From Enoplolaimus lenunculus (taxonomy: Eukaryota > Nematoda > Enoplea > Enoplida > Thoracostomopsidae), in assembly GCA_030248215.1 (NCBI GenBank), contig JASANG010002829.1, forward strand, positions 62,001-126,000: DNA of 64,000 nt, written 5' to 3'. Positions 46,637 to 58,700 of the stretch are shown here, in pieces. Positions within the stretch are counted from its first letter, which is position 1. Each line of letters opens with the position of its first letter. The translations under genes and the position numbers were made by a program. The notes beneath the pieces are model-generated. The model searched no databases. It was not told the origin of the DNA and saw only the letters and a list, made by a program, of their open reading frames with translations.

Positions 46637-46864
46637 CACTGCAAATTCCAATGAGTTGATTAATCAAATCAGCTAGCGGGTTGGTTTATTTCTGAATTAA
46701 TATCAGTAAACATTAACTCACTCTCAGTTGAGTTAATTCCTACTCTGAGTTGTGTTGACTGTGGTTGAGTTGATTAATTAACTCAGAATGAATTGAACCA
46801 ACTCAAGAGTTCTGATAGTGCTAACTCATTCTGAGTTAAAATCAACTCACTCAAGTTTACAGTG
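46637..46864. mobile_element. CACTGTAAATTCC MITE, copy 7
   Basis: It starts CACTGCAAATTCCAATGAG, ends AAGTTTACAGTG and is followed by TA. At 228 bp it is slightly shortened. Confidence 0.8.
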
Positions 46865-47244
46865 TAAGCTATAGTTAACCTTTCGAATAAAAATAGATGA
46901 CCGACAAATATGATCCATTGTCATAAAAAGAAAGTGTTAGTTTTGCTTTTTCCTACTGGAGGCACCATGAGTCAACAATTTCAGTAAGACCAAGGTTAGT
47001 ATGCGTGAACTGTTAATCAGTAATATATCAAAATAGTCAGCGACTTAAGTATTTCCTTAACTTAAGCCAGTATTTGAAAAACAGTTTCTAGATTTTGTAA
47101 CACCTAAAATGAATATTATACTTCAACAACATCCTTTAAGATTTTTGTCCACGATTTTAGGAACATTTTGCCGCGAATATACAACACAACTAACACAATA
47201 TAGAGCGCAGTTTCTCATGTCAAAATCTTGGCTAAGGTCCAGAG

Positions 47245-47554
47245 CAGGGTGTAACCGGATATCCGTTTTCAATATAATTGATATGGTAGTCGCTAATATT
47301 TAAATACCGGAAATTCCCGTATTTTTTAACTCAAATTAGCTATATATTACAGATATGCTATAATTGTTCGAAAACCAAAAAATTCGTCAAAATTTCAAAA
47401 ATTTCAATGTATCCGCTATTTTTGTTTAAAATTTTACAAAGCCGGTGAACATTTGGACGTCCACAATTGTGCTGGCAGCTAAAATGAAACATCTTTGAAA
47501 TTTTTATACTTTGATATCCGTTTCTGTTATTTTTACTCTCCGTTTACACCTTTG
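47245..47554. mobile_element. hAT-type relic (CAGGGTGTAACCGG end)
   Basis: The left end CAGGGTGTAACCGGATATCC is intact. The right end is decayed (CCGTTTACACCTTTG). The interior carries only the short AAATTCGTCAAAATTTC-type sequence and no gene. Confidence 0.5.
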
Positions 47555-47699
47555 TCCTGTGCAACTAGTACTGCAATCGGTTGAAACTAAACATACACAG
47601 CACAGAATCTTCAAAGCTAGAAACCGTAGCGCTACAGGTGATTTTTCGAGAAATTCATTACTGAAATATTCGAAATAGAATACCGAGTACGATGTTTTT

Positions 47700-47805
47700 T
47701 GAAACTGATATTATTACAAGTATATATATTATATACATATATATATTTATTTATATATGTATATATACATATATATATGTATATATATTTATATATATAT
47801 TATTT
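47700..47805. repeat. TA-rich microsatellite
   Basis: A long run of TATATA/CATATATA words. Confidence 0.8.
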
Positions 47806-47924
47806 TAGAGTTAATTATCGTGAACGATAGGTTAGCCTTTAAATCAATACACATTTTATAGTATGTGCCGTGTTTATGAGCCGTAGTTTCCTCTTGAAAT
47901 AATGTTACGTGACTACAAGTACAG

Positions 47925-48212
47925 GTGATCTGTTGGAAAAAAACACTGAAAACTAGAGATCATACAGAACACAAGCTTTTAATCACAGATTACTACGGTT
48001 CATATATTTACAGGCAACGACGAAAATATGACAGGGATATCGGAATATGTCTTCCTGATATTTCTGATGAAACAAGAAAACAAGCATGTTTACAGCCTTT
48101 AGAAAACAACCAGTTTGACATGTTGTTTAATCAGAAACTAAACGCTGAACGATTGAGTTATAAGTACATTCATTTAGATGTAGTCAAAGTAAGAGTCGAT
48201 CATACTTTTTAA
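47925..48212 (+). CDS. Orphan ORF, possible exon, family uncertain
   Basis: A 95-codon frame with mixed, gene-like residue content. It reads KYDRDIGICLPDISDETRKQ followed by a charged helix-like stretch (FDMLFNQKLNAERLSYKY). A possible donor AAA|GTAAGAG lies at 48189-48190, and TTTACAG at 48013 could be an acceptor. By eye the spacing faintly resembles the UQCRB/QCR7 subunit of respiratory complex III (LGL-x-DD, KEA, PEN, MF--KRA). Identity would be low and the expected C-terminal block is missing. It could equally be chance or a pseudogene fragment. Confidence 0.2.
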   Translation: MICWKKTLKTRDHTEHKLLITDYYGSYIYRQRRKYDRDIGICLPDISDETRKQACLQPLENNQFDMLFNQKLNAERLSYKYIHLDVVKVRVDHTF

Positions 48213-51189
48213 ACAAGAGTATGCTACTGGGCTCATTCTGTGTACAAAAATGTACTTAGCATCGTTACAATTTTGGTTTGTGCCCCATTTACACTAGCAT
48301 ATCTAAGGAGGGCCGCTGCAGTCCAGGACTCATGACAGGGATATAAAACTTTCTCAACCTGTTTGAAATTTTGCAATAGAGTATATAAAGTTATCGCCAC
48401 CCCATGATATCTGAAACTTGTGAACACCTTCAAAACTTGCAAAGATTCGAGTATGCCATAAGCGACAAGCACAGCTTCACACGAGATTGAGTCAAACGGC
48501 ATCCAGATTAAACATCTCCAGAAAAGCTTAGCTCACAATAAATAGCTAAACTCAGTCTAAATCAGAATATGCTTTTTTTAGAAATTGAATCTAGTCTGTC
48601 ACCGCCCATGAAAGCCTATTCAGCTGTGACGCTTTTTCTAATGCTTGTGTTGTGATTGGCTGGACAGCAAATCAGCACAGCGTATTGAACTGATTAAGAT
48701 CTTATTCATGTGTCGTTTAGACACTTTGTTGAATAGTAAATATACTACGCTCAGCCAATAAAGAGGTGGCAGTTGTAAAAAACGAGAAAAGTTGTCTTAT
48801 TTGAAGTTCTACGCTAGCTGACTCAAGCAGATTTCGTACCATATCGTGACTATTAAAAATGAAAATTTCCACTGATGGTACAATTGGAAAGATTAAATAA
48901 GCGATAGATTGATTCCTCGTTTAGGGTTGGTGTAATCATGCCCGGGCACCGGACGACGCCGTAGGGCCCTGAACGACTTCAAAGATATAGTAAAACTATC
49001 CATAAGACAACATTTTGCAACCTACATTGGAAGCAATTGTCACAATGCTGTCGTGTGAAAGGCAGTAAAATTGCAATAAAGTGTAGCGCTAGCCCTAGGT
49101 TCTGTCTAGTGTTTAATAAACAAACTTTGCAAGAAATATAAAAACGCAAGATTCTGCATGCTACACTTAGAAAGCAAACATATAATAATTGCATTTACGG
49201 TTCATTAAAATGATTCTTAATTTCTAAAAATGCCACAAAATTCTGCAAGCGATCTGCGGTCCCATAGTCAAGGGGGTCAGAGGGGATCAGCCCTCCCCGT
49301 GGAATAATTTTGGCCCCCTAGAAATTTGCAATCTTGGTTGTATGTCAACGAAAATCCTTGTATACCAGAGGTGCACGTTACCCAAGGGTAACGCAAATAC
49401 AGGTAAGAAAATTTTGGGGCGGGTGTAAGCACGGGTAAAGAATTTCAAAGCGCGGGTAAAAATTTGATGATTCTTTATCCGCCTAAAATTTTCATAAGAA
49501 ACTTGAAACCAGATAATGTAGAAAAACTTGAATTTTTCAACTGTTTTTACCGTATGGGCGGAAAATAAATATTACAGTCCTGAAATGTGCTGTTAATCGA
49601 AAAATAATTGTGGGTTTGTGAACCGCAGCAACAATATATGGTATACCATTTGCTCGCATTCTTAGCGTTCTTCTAGAGCTAATATTTTTCTTTAGCGTGG
49701 AGCAATGTTTACAGCATTCTGAAAAAGGTCCTAAGACAAATTGCGACGAAACCGCAAAGAAATGGGTGATTTATGCGCTCTTAAGTTCTTAACTACGACG
49801 ATTTTGTACAGACACGAATTTTTTGATTCACTAATCACCCATCGGCAAACAACCTAGTTTTAATGATGACAGGTGTAATGTGGAATGTTGTCCGGTGTTA
49901 TAATTTTCACTTAATGGTTTGTGTTGCAAGTTACTGATATAGAGTTTTTGTAACGTAAATCGAGCAAGTCATATCAATGCACTGTAAATTATAGAATTGT
50001 GTTGAACGCAGATGGAAAAAGACAGGTCAGGACGGTAACGGCAAAAGAATTTTGCGCGAGTAAACACGGGTAACGGGTAAAGGAATTACGCGCGGGTATA
50101 CCACTGGGGTGAAAAATAAAATTTCCGCAGATAAAGTGCAACGAGGATAAAAAATCTTTACCCACTCGAAACCTCTGTTTTATACCCCTCCTGAAAAATT
50201 GTTCGCCCCCCTCCCAAGCAAGGTGAGCTAGCTACGGGCCTGGCGAACTGTTTAAAACCTCAATTCTAAAGTTCGTTGAAAGCTATTGAGCAAAGTAAAT
50301 ATACTTGTCGACATATTTTCTTTATAACAGGATTATATATTTTTCACTATAAAAAACCTATTACGTTCAACAAAAATAGAAGTTCTTGACCACGTCGGTA
50401 TAGCTGTGAAAGTACCACATGTCAATATGTATTTTATACGTCCGGCAGGCGTTTTTGAAAAAAACAACTACGCTAAAAGAGAACGCTAACAACGGTAACA
50501 AAACAAAATTTAGCTATTTCTACAAAATAAAAATTTGAGACTGTAGAAAATACAGAAATTGTTCAGGAAACTAGAGAAAAACCTTCAGCAGTAAAAACGG
50601 CAGGATCCTGGTGCCGGATTCAAGTGATCACCGGAGCATAGCTAGTCGTTGGGTGTTGTTTTGTCTCATGTTGATTCGACCTCTGCGTTAAATTTCGTAC
50701 CCTGACGGTTTGTGCGGGGTAAGCGTAGTTAAATCCTTGTTTAGAAGAATGCTAACTGCAGTTTACTATGAACTTCCATTTTCCGGAAAATTTAGTTTGG
50801 TATAAATTAATGGAAGCTAAATACAGTCAAATAATGCACAAAACATGTTTATAAACGAAGGAAATGTGAATCTAAAACAAGGTTTTTAGAATTACTGTAG
50901 AACCAAAAGGAAATTAAATGCAACTGCGCGAAGTATCAGGGGTGTCCGCAGAAAACTATATTTGGGGGCCACCAGAAAATTTTGGGGCCCCTGTACAATT
51001 GCAACTCGAGATTGTTTAGACCGAGTCAACGTTGGTGCGAAGTATATAAAAATATATGCGTATACGGTATGGATTTTAGAAAGGGTTACGTTCCATAAAA
51101 ATTACGAAGCAATGGTTTCATGTGTTTCCAGCTGAAGATTTTCGTAATAATCGATGGGCAAACACAAACAAAAGGATTGATTTTCAAAT
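48213..51189. other. Intergenic DNA, no supported gene
   Basis: No domain recognised on either strand. About 49370-50190 contains several versions of GGGTAACG/CGGGTAAAG, a diffuse repeat that may be an old element with GCGGGTAAA words. Minus-strand frames at 48502-48233 and 49194-48979 have no recognisable motif. Confidence 0.35.
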
Positions 51190-51749
51190 CAGGGTGCAAC
51201 CGGAATTATAAAACAAACGAAACGGAGCCGAAAAGTGAAAAATACTTGTTACAGTAAAATTCGTTTGAAAGTAACAGATTTACTATATTATGCGTCTTCC
51301 ACTTTATTTTGTGTCCGCCGTGTGGAAATTAGACATGCCTTTTTCCAAATATAGTTTTGCAAATGCTAGCAACGGGAAATTGAGAAAATTAAAATACTAT
51401 GTCAAAGTTGTTACTTTTAGTGTATTTTTTCATATTTCACTTTCAGCAGACGCAAAACCTACACGTCCGACGCTCTTCTGTTCAGCAATTACTGGAAAAG
51501 GCATACATTTATAGAACACATACAATAACAGAGAAACGTACTATAAAGTATGAAGCAATGACAAAAATTGCAAATTTGGCGATACACAGTTTATTAAATT
51601 TGAATAATAATAAGTTAGGATATATACCTTATATTTTGAATCACAAATACGGAAAAATTCCAGTGAAAAAATACCGGATTTAATAACGCAACCGGGCAAG
51701 GAAAAACACCAGATTTCCTTTCTCGAACCCGAATTCCGGTTGCACCCTG
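51190..51749. mobile_element. hAT-type non-autonomous element
   Basis: Inverted ends CAGGGTGCAACCGGAATT and AATTCCGGTTGCACCCTG are perfect over 18 bp. The left flank TTTCAAAT recurs 9 bp beyond the right end (…TTCGTCACC-TTTCAAAT). It is a possible 8-bp target duplication only if a small insertion separates it. The 560-bp interior leaves open frames of up to 94 codons without any transposase motif. Confidence 0.75.
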
Positions 51750-53309
51750 TTCGTCACCTTTCAAATGGTTACGCTTTTACAATGAGTGTTCGAGCATAAA
51801 AGTTGACAAATTTTGAGGTAAAATAGCGTCGTATGCCCTAAAACTTTTACATCGTAACATTAAACTCGCTACAAGATTAGTCGTGAACCATAGCAGCTTA
51901 AACTTTATTTGAAATACCGGAACCGAAAACTAGAACCGGAACTTGCATATAGCCGGCCTGCAAAAGCCATTCGGCAACACTAAACAATCAAGCGTATATT
52001 GTGTTTGTGGCGGTCAAACTTTTCGGTTGTTGCTAAATAAATCTGTACTGAAGGCTTTAACTACGCTCGGCTTTGTGAATAATATCAGCTTATAAATAAA
52101 TCGCTCAGGCGTATGGCTAAATCAAATTTGACATCATTGAAGCTCAGGCTAAAGCGGACGTCGCCTATGTCAGCGTAGCTCACGCAGTCTTGCCTATAAT
52201 ATCAAACATTCTACTGAGATTGATTTTAGTTTTGTTTTCAGCATAAGTTGCACAAATCAATTGTTAATAGGCTAAAACATTGCCGAAATTATAAGCCATC
52301 GTTATTGGTTCACCGCCGCTTGTATGCTTAAAGAACCGTATCACAATTACAAAATGTTTTTCGCGTTTCAAAAAACCTTTAAACTAAATGACAAAATTGT
52401 CAGTTTATAAGATATTTGTTCGAAACGATAGACGCATTTACAATTGCGTCGTAGTATTTTTGCACAGTTCCAAAAAACAAACAAAATTGCAGCCATTTTA
52501 TCAGTATCTGCTAGTGCCAAGAATGAATTTTTCGCACGTCATTGATTTTAAAGCATAAATCACAAAAAATGACAATATTAATGATCCCTCCTTAAGCAAA
52601 TATCCTAGACGTCTGTTGGGTGTCACATAAGAATATTTTATGTAATCTTAATGATGCTATATTTATACGAGTAGCTATGTACTTAAATGCTTCGGGTGTA
52701 AAGTCTGATTATGCCTTCAGTAGCAATTATTAACAGATAAATTAGCATGAATCAAGTGATGAGGGAATACGGTCCCGTGAGAGATCTCAAATTTTAAACG
52801 ATTTTTAAATTTAAAAAGCTGACATAATCGAGACGGCTCGACGTCGAATATTGAACAATCCGCTGTCGAATTATTCACAAAAATTAAAGTCGATAAGTCA
52901 TATCACTTAACGTTTCACTAATCAGGAGTTACCAGTTTTATTATGTTCAGTAGATGTTAGGAATTGTGTCAAAATACTAAACGCTTTTTGTGACAAAGTG
53001 TTTATATATAATGATGCGAAAATAGCGTTTTGAGCAGCGCTAAATAGCGTTTGCACAGTAGCGAACATTTCATTAGATTAGGGGCGTAGCCAGCAGGATT
53101 TCATATCGACAGAATATATATGCCTAACTGCCTAACGGATATATATATATATATTTTGCAATTATTCTCACCTCTCCAGTTTATTGTACAACGTGCAACA
53201 GTTAGTTTATGTTTATTTCGACACTTATCTTAAAAATATTATAGTTGTTAAAATCGCCCCATATTCTAATAATATCCCGCATTCTAAAGTCGTTCTTTCT
53301 GCTCTACTA
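51750..53309. other. Intergenic DNA with one exon-like stretch
   Basis: No gene is firmly supported. Minus-strand 52193-52085 is an exon-like frame discussed among the findings. (TA)n runs lie at about 53138-53155. Confidence 0.35.
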
Positions 53310-53518
53310 CACTGCAAAAAATGGTGAGTCAAATTGACTCTCTCCGAAATAGGCTCTACAGAACTACACAAACTGAGTCATATTCGACATCGCCAGAGTA
53401 AAATTCCATTCACTGGGTCGCACGTTTGACTCTCGCGTAGTCGAATTTGACTCCGTTTGTGTAGTCCCGCACAGCCTATTTCGAAGAGAGTCAATTTGAT
53501 TCACCATTTTTTGCAGTG
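53310..53518. mobile_element. TGAGTCA palindromic MITE, copy 5
   Basis: The ends are CACTGCAAAAAATGGTGAGT and TCACCATTTTTTGCAGTG with TA on both sides. Full-length, 209 bp, like 23087-23295. Confidence 0.85.
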
Positions 53519-53935
53519 TACCAATTCCTGTCTGCTGAGCTTTAGGATTGAAACCATAAATATACCTGAAATAAAATGAGCCTAAAACGCCAATTCAAAT
53601 AATTTCCATATGTTCCTAAAACATTAAAAAAGCCCTACTTGATATATAGTTCCTAGTATGCTTGCATTGCCCCATATGCTTTCATAATTTCTAAAAGATA
53701 TGAAACAATGAACGTAGTAAAAGCGTAATTAATCAAGTATATATCGCTCTAAAAAGCTAACTACATTTGCAATTAACAGTTATTCATTACTGTGACATAC
53801 CATGAAGTGGCATTAATTAGAAAATGAAAGTAAACACCCCGTACAGTACCTACATTCAGACATATTTATACTACGTTAGACTTCACGTTTCGTATTTCCA
53901 GACGGCTGCAATAGCATCTGCCATCAGTTAGCAAA

Positions 53936-54241
53936 ATGTCTATTATTCCTAATGGTAGCGCATAAATGACTCCTGGACCAAAAAAGTTGAGGTAGAAACT
54001 TTAAAACATACTTAACTTTTGAAAGTATATTCCTAAGTATAACCTTGCATTATCGCTCAAGCTTTTGATCCAAGACAAATAAAGTTTTCATTGAATCGTT
54101 GCAATACCAGATATATATCAGTAACGAAAGGCGGCGGAGGGCGGATTAAAATGAATAGCAGTCCGCAACCGAATAACAAGGTTGTCCCTCTGGAGAGTCC
54201 AAATAAATATCAGTCCCCCTATTATTCGGGTCACTACAGTA
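53936..54241 (-). mobile_element. CCCGAATAAGAG MITE, truncated copy 2
   Basis: It shares GGTAGCGCATAAATGACTCC, TTATCGCTCAAGCTTTTGAT and ATTATTCGGGTCACTACAGTA with the full copy at 56068-56505, but lacks the left ~110 bp. The open frame at 54091-54303 overlaps this element and is not a gene. Confidence 0.65.
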
Positions 54242-54520
54242 TTTTGTATAAAAGCATATTTTTGAATTGCGAAAAAACCATTGGGCCAATGCTGGGTTCG
54301 TAGCTAAGAAGATAATGAGATGAAACATAAATCGAGATTCAGCAATCGTTGTAAATATCGGGTAAAATTACACGTAAACAAATACATAAAAAGCTTTTCA
54401 GCAGCCATGCCTTCTTTTCAATTTTGTCATTTTTCTCGTTTAATTGCGATGTCTAATAAGCTTCGAACTAATTTGCTGTTTTGCGAAATTTTTTGTTTGT
54501 GGCAGTTCAATAAGAATACT

Positions 54521-54671
54521 GGACAATGTTACTTTTAGGGACCTAAGCCTTGCAAAAGCGTATTCCTAAGCCTAAGCGTAAGCCTAAGCCTAAGCAAAAA
54601 AATGTAACCTAGAATCTAATCCTACTCTTTTATAGACCCACCAGAAACCTGGACGGCCCTTAACATGAACC
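54521..54671. mobile_element. TTAGGC-bearing MITE copy (GTTAC subtype)
   Basis: The left end is GGACAATGTTACTTTTAGGG and the right end is ACGGCCCTTAACATGAACC. The interior is CCTAAGCCTAAGCGTAAGCC. The right TIR supplies an ATG to a downstream frame. Confidence 0.8.
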
Positions 54672-55069
54672 AAAATACTTATACTGCAAGAGCGGAGAAT
54701 GAAATAGAACGTCGTACGAAGGATGCTGGATCACAATCCTCTCAGTACAGTTCTTGTAAGTACACGTCATAATTGTTTGATATTTTGCTTGTCCAGCTAT
54801 ACAGAAAGGCTAACTTTGCTCATATATTTACAAGACCGTTACCAGCTAAGCTGAGTGGTTGAAAAAATATCAGAAGACATGAATCGAATTTGCATAATTT
54901 ACAAACAGGGTCAAAAGCCGTATGGCTTCGTTGGCTACTGGTTCGTTTGTAACAAACCAGTTAACGGCATTTTGTAAAATCTAAAATCTGCGTGTTATAA
55001 AGATTGTCACTCAACTCATACTGCAGTAACTTGAATAAAATAGAAAGAAATAAAAGGGGAATTCCCATT

Positions 55070-55486
55070 TCTAGTCCAAAAGTCCAAGTACTATCACTCA
55101 AGTTCTTGAAGCAAGACAAATAAGCGTTTAATTCAACGTATAATTGCAATGTCGGATATATCTCAGCGACGAAAGGTGGTGGAGGGCGGATTAAAAATAA
55201 ATAACAGTCTGTTTGGGTAACTACAGTATTAGTCTCCCTTTTATTCGGGTAACTACAGTATTTGTCCCCCTCTTATTCGGGTACCTACAGTATTAGACCC
55301 CTCTTATTCGGGTAATTACATTATTAGTCACTCTATTTTTCGGGTAACTACAGTATTAGTCTCCCTCTTATTCGGGTAACTACAGTATTAGTCTCCCTCT
55401 TATTCGGGTAACTACAGTATTAGTCTCCCTTTTATTCGGGTATTAACTACAGTATTAGTCCCCCTCTTATTCGGGTCGCTACAGTA
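55070..55486 (-). mobile_element. CCCGAATAAGAG MITE copy 3 with expanded end
   Basis: The left part (CTATCACTCAAGTTCTTGAAGC, CGAAAGGTGGTGGAGGGCGG) aligns with the sibling copies. The right terminus is replaced by the tandem array at 55212-55486. Confidence 0.65.
55212..55486. repeat. ~32-bp minisatellite derived from a MITE terminus
   Basis: About eight units of the form TTCGGGTAACTACAGTATTA plus GTCTCCCTCTTA, with small substitutions. A single unit equals the TIR (CTCTTATTCGGGTNACTACAGTA) found once at the end of sibling elements. The array therefore arose by amplifying the transposon end. Confidence 0.85.
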
Positions 55487-56067
55487 CCAAACTAAAATTA
55501 GGAAGACATTTTCTAAAACGAAAGCACAGCTACATTGTCTTCTAAAATAAGCTTCAAAAATTACTGATGAGCGTTGTCTAATAATAGCACTTTTCACTCA
55601 ATATTTGCGTAATCAAGTCAGGCAGCTGAAAATGGGATATTTTTTTGAAGAGACCGATGAGAGAAGTTTTTAATTAACTTTAAAACCTTTTTCGTCAATT
55701 TCAATATATATAAAAAACCATGTACTCAAATGTATAGAGTACCAATTTCAAGTTGGTGAAAATCCTTCAAACAAGTGTGGTACAGTTTTGTAAGAAGTGA
55801 AAAAAAATTGAAATCAGGCTGACCGACTTTTTGTAACTTGTAAAAAATTTCAAATTTAAAGCCGCTTATTTAAAAATTCACCAGAACTTATTTTCAATAA
55901 TTTTGCTACATGATTAATTCATATTGATACTTTAAGATATACAAGAGACAGCTCGCAAGAAAAACTAGGCAGAAGAGCATTTAGACTCTTATGTTAGAAT
56001 TTTAATACGATTTGAAAATTAAAGTTAAATTTATTGCTGCATACTTGCCCAGTTCTTTCTGTTTACT

Positions 56068-56505
56068 TACTGTAGTGAACCGAATAAGAGGGGGTCCCCA
56101 TTTTGAGTCCCAATCAATAACAATCCGTATCCCTAATAAGAGTCGTAAGCGGACAGAGTCCATAAACCCTAATTAGTGTCCTCAAACGTCAATTATTCCT
56201 AACTATAGCGCATAAATGACTCCAGCACCAAATACAGTTGAATTCGAAACTTTAAAGCATACTTAAATTTTAAAGTAGGTACTTTCCTTACTATAACCTT
56301 TCATTATCGCTCAAGCTTTTGATGCAAGGTAAAAACGTTTAATTCAACAGATAGTTGCACTACCGAATGTTTTCTGTAAATGAAGGGTGCGGAGGGCAGG
56401 TTGCAAATAAATAACAGCCCGTGACCGCATAACAGGGCGGTTACCCTCTGGAGAGGCCAAATAAATAGCTGTCGACCCCTCTCTTATTCGGGTGACACTA
56501 TAGTA
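56068..56505 (-). mobile_element. CCCGAATAAGAG MITE, full copy 4
   Basis: A 438-bp element with imperfect inverted ends TACTGTAGTGAACCGAATAAG and CTTATTCGGGTGACACTATAGTA. No coding capacity. It is the reference copy for the family. Confidence 0.8.
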
Positions 56506-57508
56506 TGAGTAATCCACTTTTAGCACTACTCTTTTCAAAAACAGGGGCAGTGAGAAATTGAGTTTTAACTTAGTTTCGATTTACCATTGCTCTCTAATTT
56601 ATATTAAAAACGAGTAGAAAATTGATAGGATCAGATAAATTCATTTACCACAACTGGTTTCACAATTGATAGATATGGAAAATTGACTCAATTTCCAAAT
56701 TGAATTACCACTTTAACGCTGCAAATTTCGAGGCAAGTAGTAAATTGAACTACTCTGTATAGTTTTGTCCATTTTGCACTATTTACACTATTTATAAACT
56801 TTGATGAATCACACTAAATTCAAACATGTTATAATTAATATGCTACGTAGGTTATGAATTAAAATATTAATACTAAGCTTCTACTGTTCTTTGGTCTGCC
56901 CTTTAAAACCACTGTTCAGCAGTTAATAAAGGTATCACTTACTCCTGCCTTAATTGACAATACACTATGAAACCATTAACGTAAATAGAAAAACAGCGAC
57001 AAAACGTCAACTTTAACCTTTTCGCAGAGCACAAAGCTGTGTCTTAGACTCAAAAACATTCAAACTTAAAAACTATTGTTACTTGATTGTACTTTAAATT
57101 GACAATATACAACAATATAAACCAGTCTATAACACTACATAACGTCGGTTGTTAGGCTTCAAAGAAAGCCAAAAAACCTGTTAGGCCATAATACAAAATC
57201 AGCCTTATCCTTACTGTATAAATATAAACGTTTTTCAGCTTTTCAACCACGACTCTCGATAAAAATGCTGAGAAATTAGACATCGCGGCAGAAAGTTTAA
57301 GATTTGGAGCAATAAATGATTTTCTTAACAGTTGGACCACATCAAAAATTTGTCAATTCTGTCTAAAATGTTAATGGCACCGGGCGTAAAGGGAAAATTT
57401 GTCGCTTTTAATGAATAGTGTCAAAAACTTAAAAAACGTTTCACGTTTTTGAAAGTATTTGAGTTTGAGAGGCCAACGTAACATTTTGATAGACGCCATA
57501 TGCGTTTC
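56506..57508. other. Intergenic DNA, nothing recognised
   Basis: AT-rich with no coding signature or element ends. Confidence 0.4.
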
Positions 57509-57687
57509 GGTCTATGTTACTTTTAGGAGCATGAACAGTAGATTAAGCGTATGCCAAGCCTAAGCTTGCTAAAACATGTTCTAAGCCTAAGCCTAAGCCT
57601 AAGCAAAACAATGTAATCTACAATCTAAACCTACTATTTTTAAAAGAACCACCAGAAACCTGGACGCCTCTTAAAGTAACATGAGCC
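57509..57687. mobile_element. TTAGGC-bearing MITE copy (GTTAC subtype)
   Basis: The left end is GGTCTATGTTACTTTTAGGA and the right end is CCTCTTAAAGTAACATGAGCC. The interior holds AAGCCTAAGCCTAAGCCTAAG. Confidence 0.8.
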
Positions 57688-58447
57688 TGCCTTCCCATGA
57701 TAGAGTTTTGCTCACCCGCTATTCAATTCCGGGTATCTTCACTTACAGGAAGTCGTTTAATATAGCGTATTATTTCTGATACAATTTTTAATAAATAGTA
57801 CCTAAATGGAATATGAGAAATAATTTTGTGATAAAAACCCCAATAAATTAAAGGATTAAGATAAAGTAGCCTTGCTGCAATTTCCTCTCGTTTTTAGCTG
57901 TCGCAGATTGTGCTAGAAGCAGAAATGTTCATTTAGAATCGTAAAACCCAAAGCAATAAAAATACGATTCTATTTCAACTCTAAAAACTAAAGTTGAGGT
58001 TTTAGTCACAATCTAAACACACTTAATAGACAAATAGCAATAACAATTGTAAGTTTCCTGAATAAAACAAAGCCTATTGTTCCATGCGACAAGCTGAATG
58101 TTAGCTCAAACAACCTCTATTAAGAAGGATGGTGCCTCTTAAACGCAAAACAAATTGTCTGGTGTTCAAGAACATTGTCTTAAATTTAAGACAATTACGT
58201 CTTAAATCTGGAATACAAGACATACCTATGTGTCTGAAATTTGTACTAAGCCACAATTGTCTCAAATTTAAGACAATGGTTCTTGAATATATACCAGAAA
58301 TTTTCCGAAAATTTTTTAGAAATGTTAGCCTGAAAATTTCAACATTATTTGTTACACGATGTTGACAAATATTGCATATAATTTAAGAAACGTTTTGCTG
58401 ATATTCAATTATTAGAGAAAAAGATTTGCCCGGAAAGCGACCACCTA
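57688..58447. other. Intergenic DNA with a TAAGACAATTGTCTTA-like motif
   Basis: No gene. At about 58155-58275 the words ATTGTCTTAAATTTAAGACAAT and CAATTGTCTCAAATTTAAGA form a palindrome-rich block, possibly another small element. Confidence 0.4.
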
Positions 58448-58700
58448 CACTGTAAATTCCAGCGAGTCGATTTTAATTAATAATGATTTGAATCACTTAG
58501 TCTGAGTTACGACTATCAAAACTCATAATTCTGAGTTGTTTTAACTCATTCGGATTTAAATAATCAACTCTCCCGGAATCAGCTCAACTCAGACTGAGAA
58601 TCTACTCAACTCAGTGTGAGTTCAAAGTTTACTGTTATTAAATCATAAATAACTAACTTTCCGATTGAGTTGATAAATTAGCTAATTGGAATTTACAATG
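58448..58700. mobile_element. CACTGTAAATTCC MITE, copy 8
   Basis: It starts CACTGTAAATTCCAGCGAG, ends AATTTACAATG and has a 5' TA. 253 bp, moderately diverged. Confidence 0.75.

Noticed and set aside
54091-54303. 70-codon ORF at 54.1 kb
   Set aside because: It lies mostly within a MITE whose other copies do not keep the frame open.
55212-55486. CRISPR-like regular repeat array
   Set aside because: The units are head-to-tail without unique spacers and match a transposon terminus. The genome is eukaryotic. It is a minisatellite.
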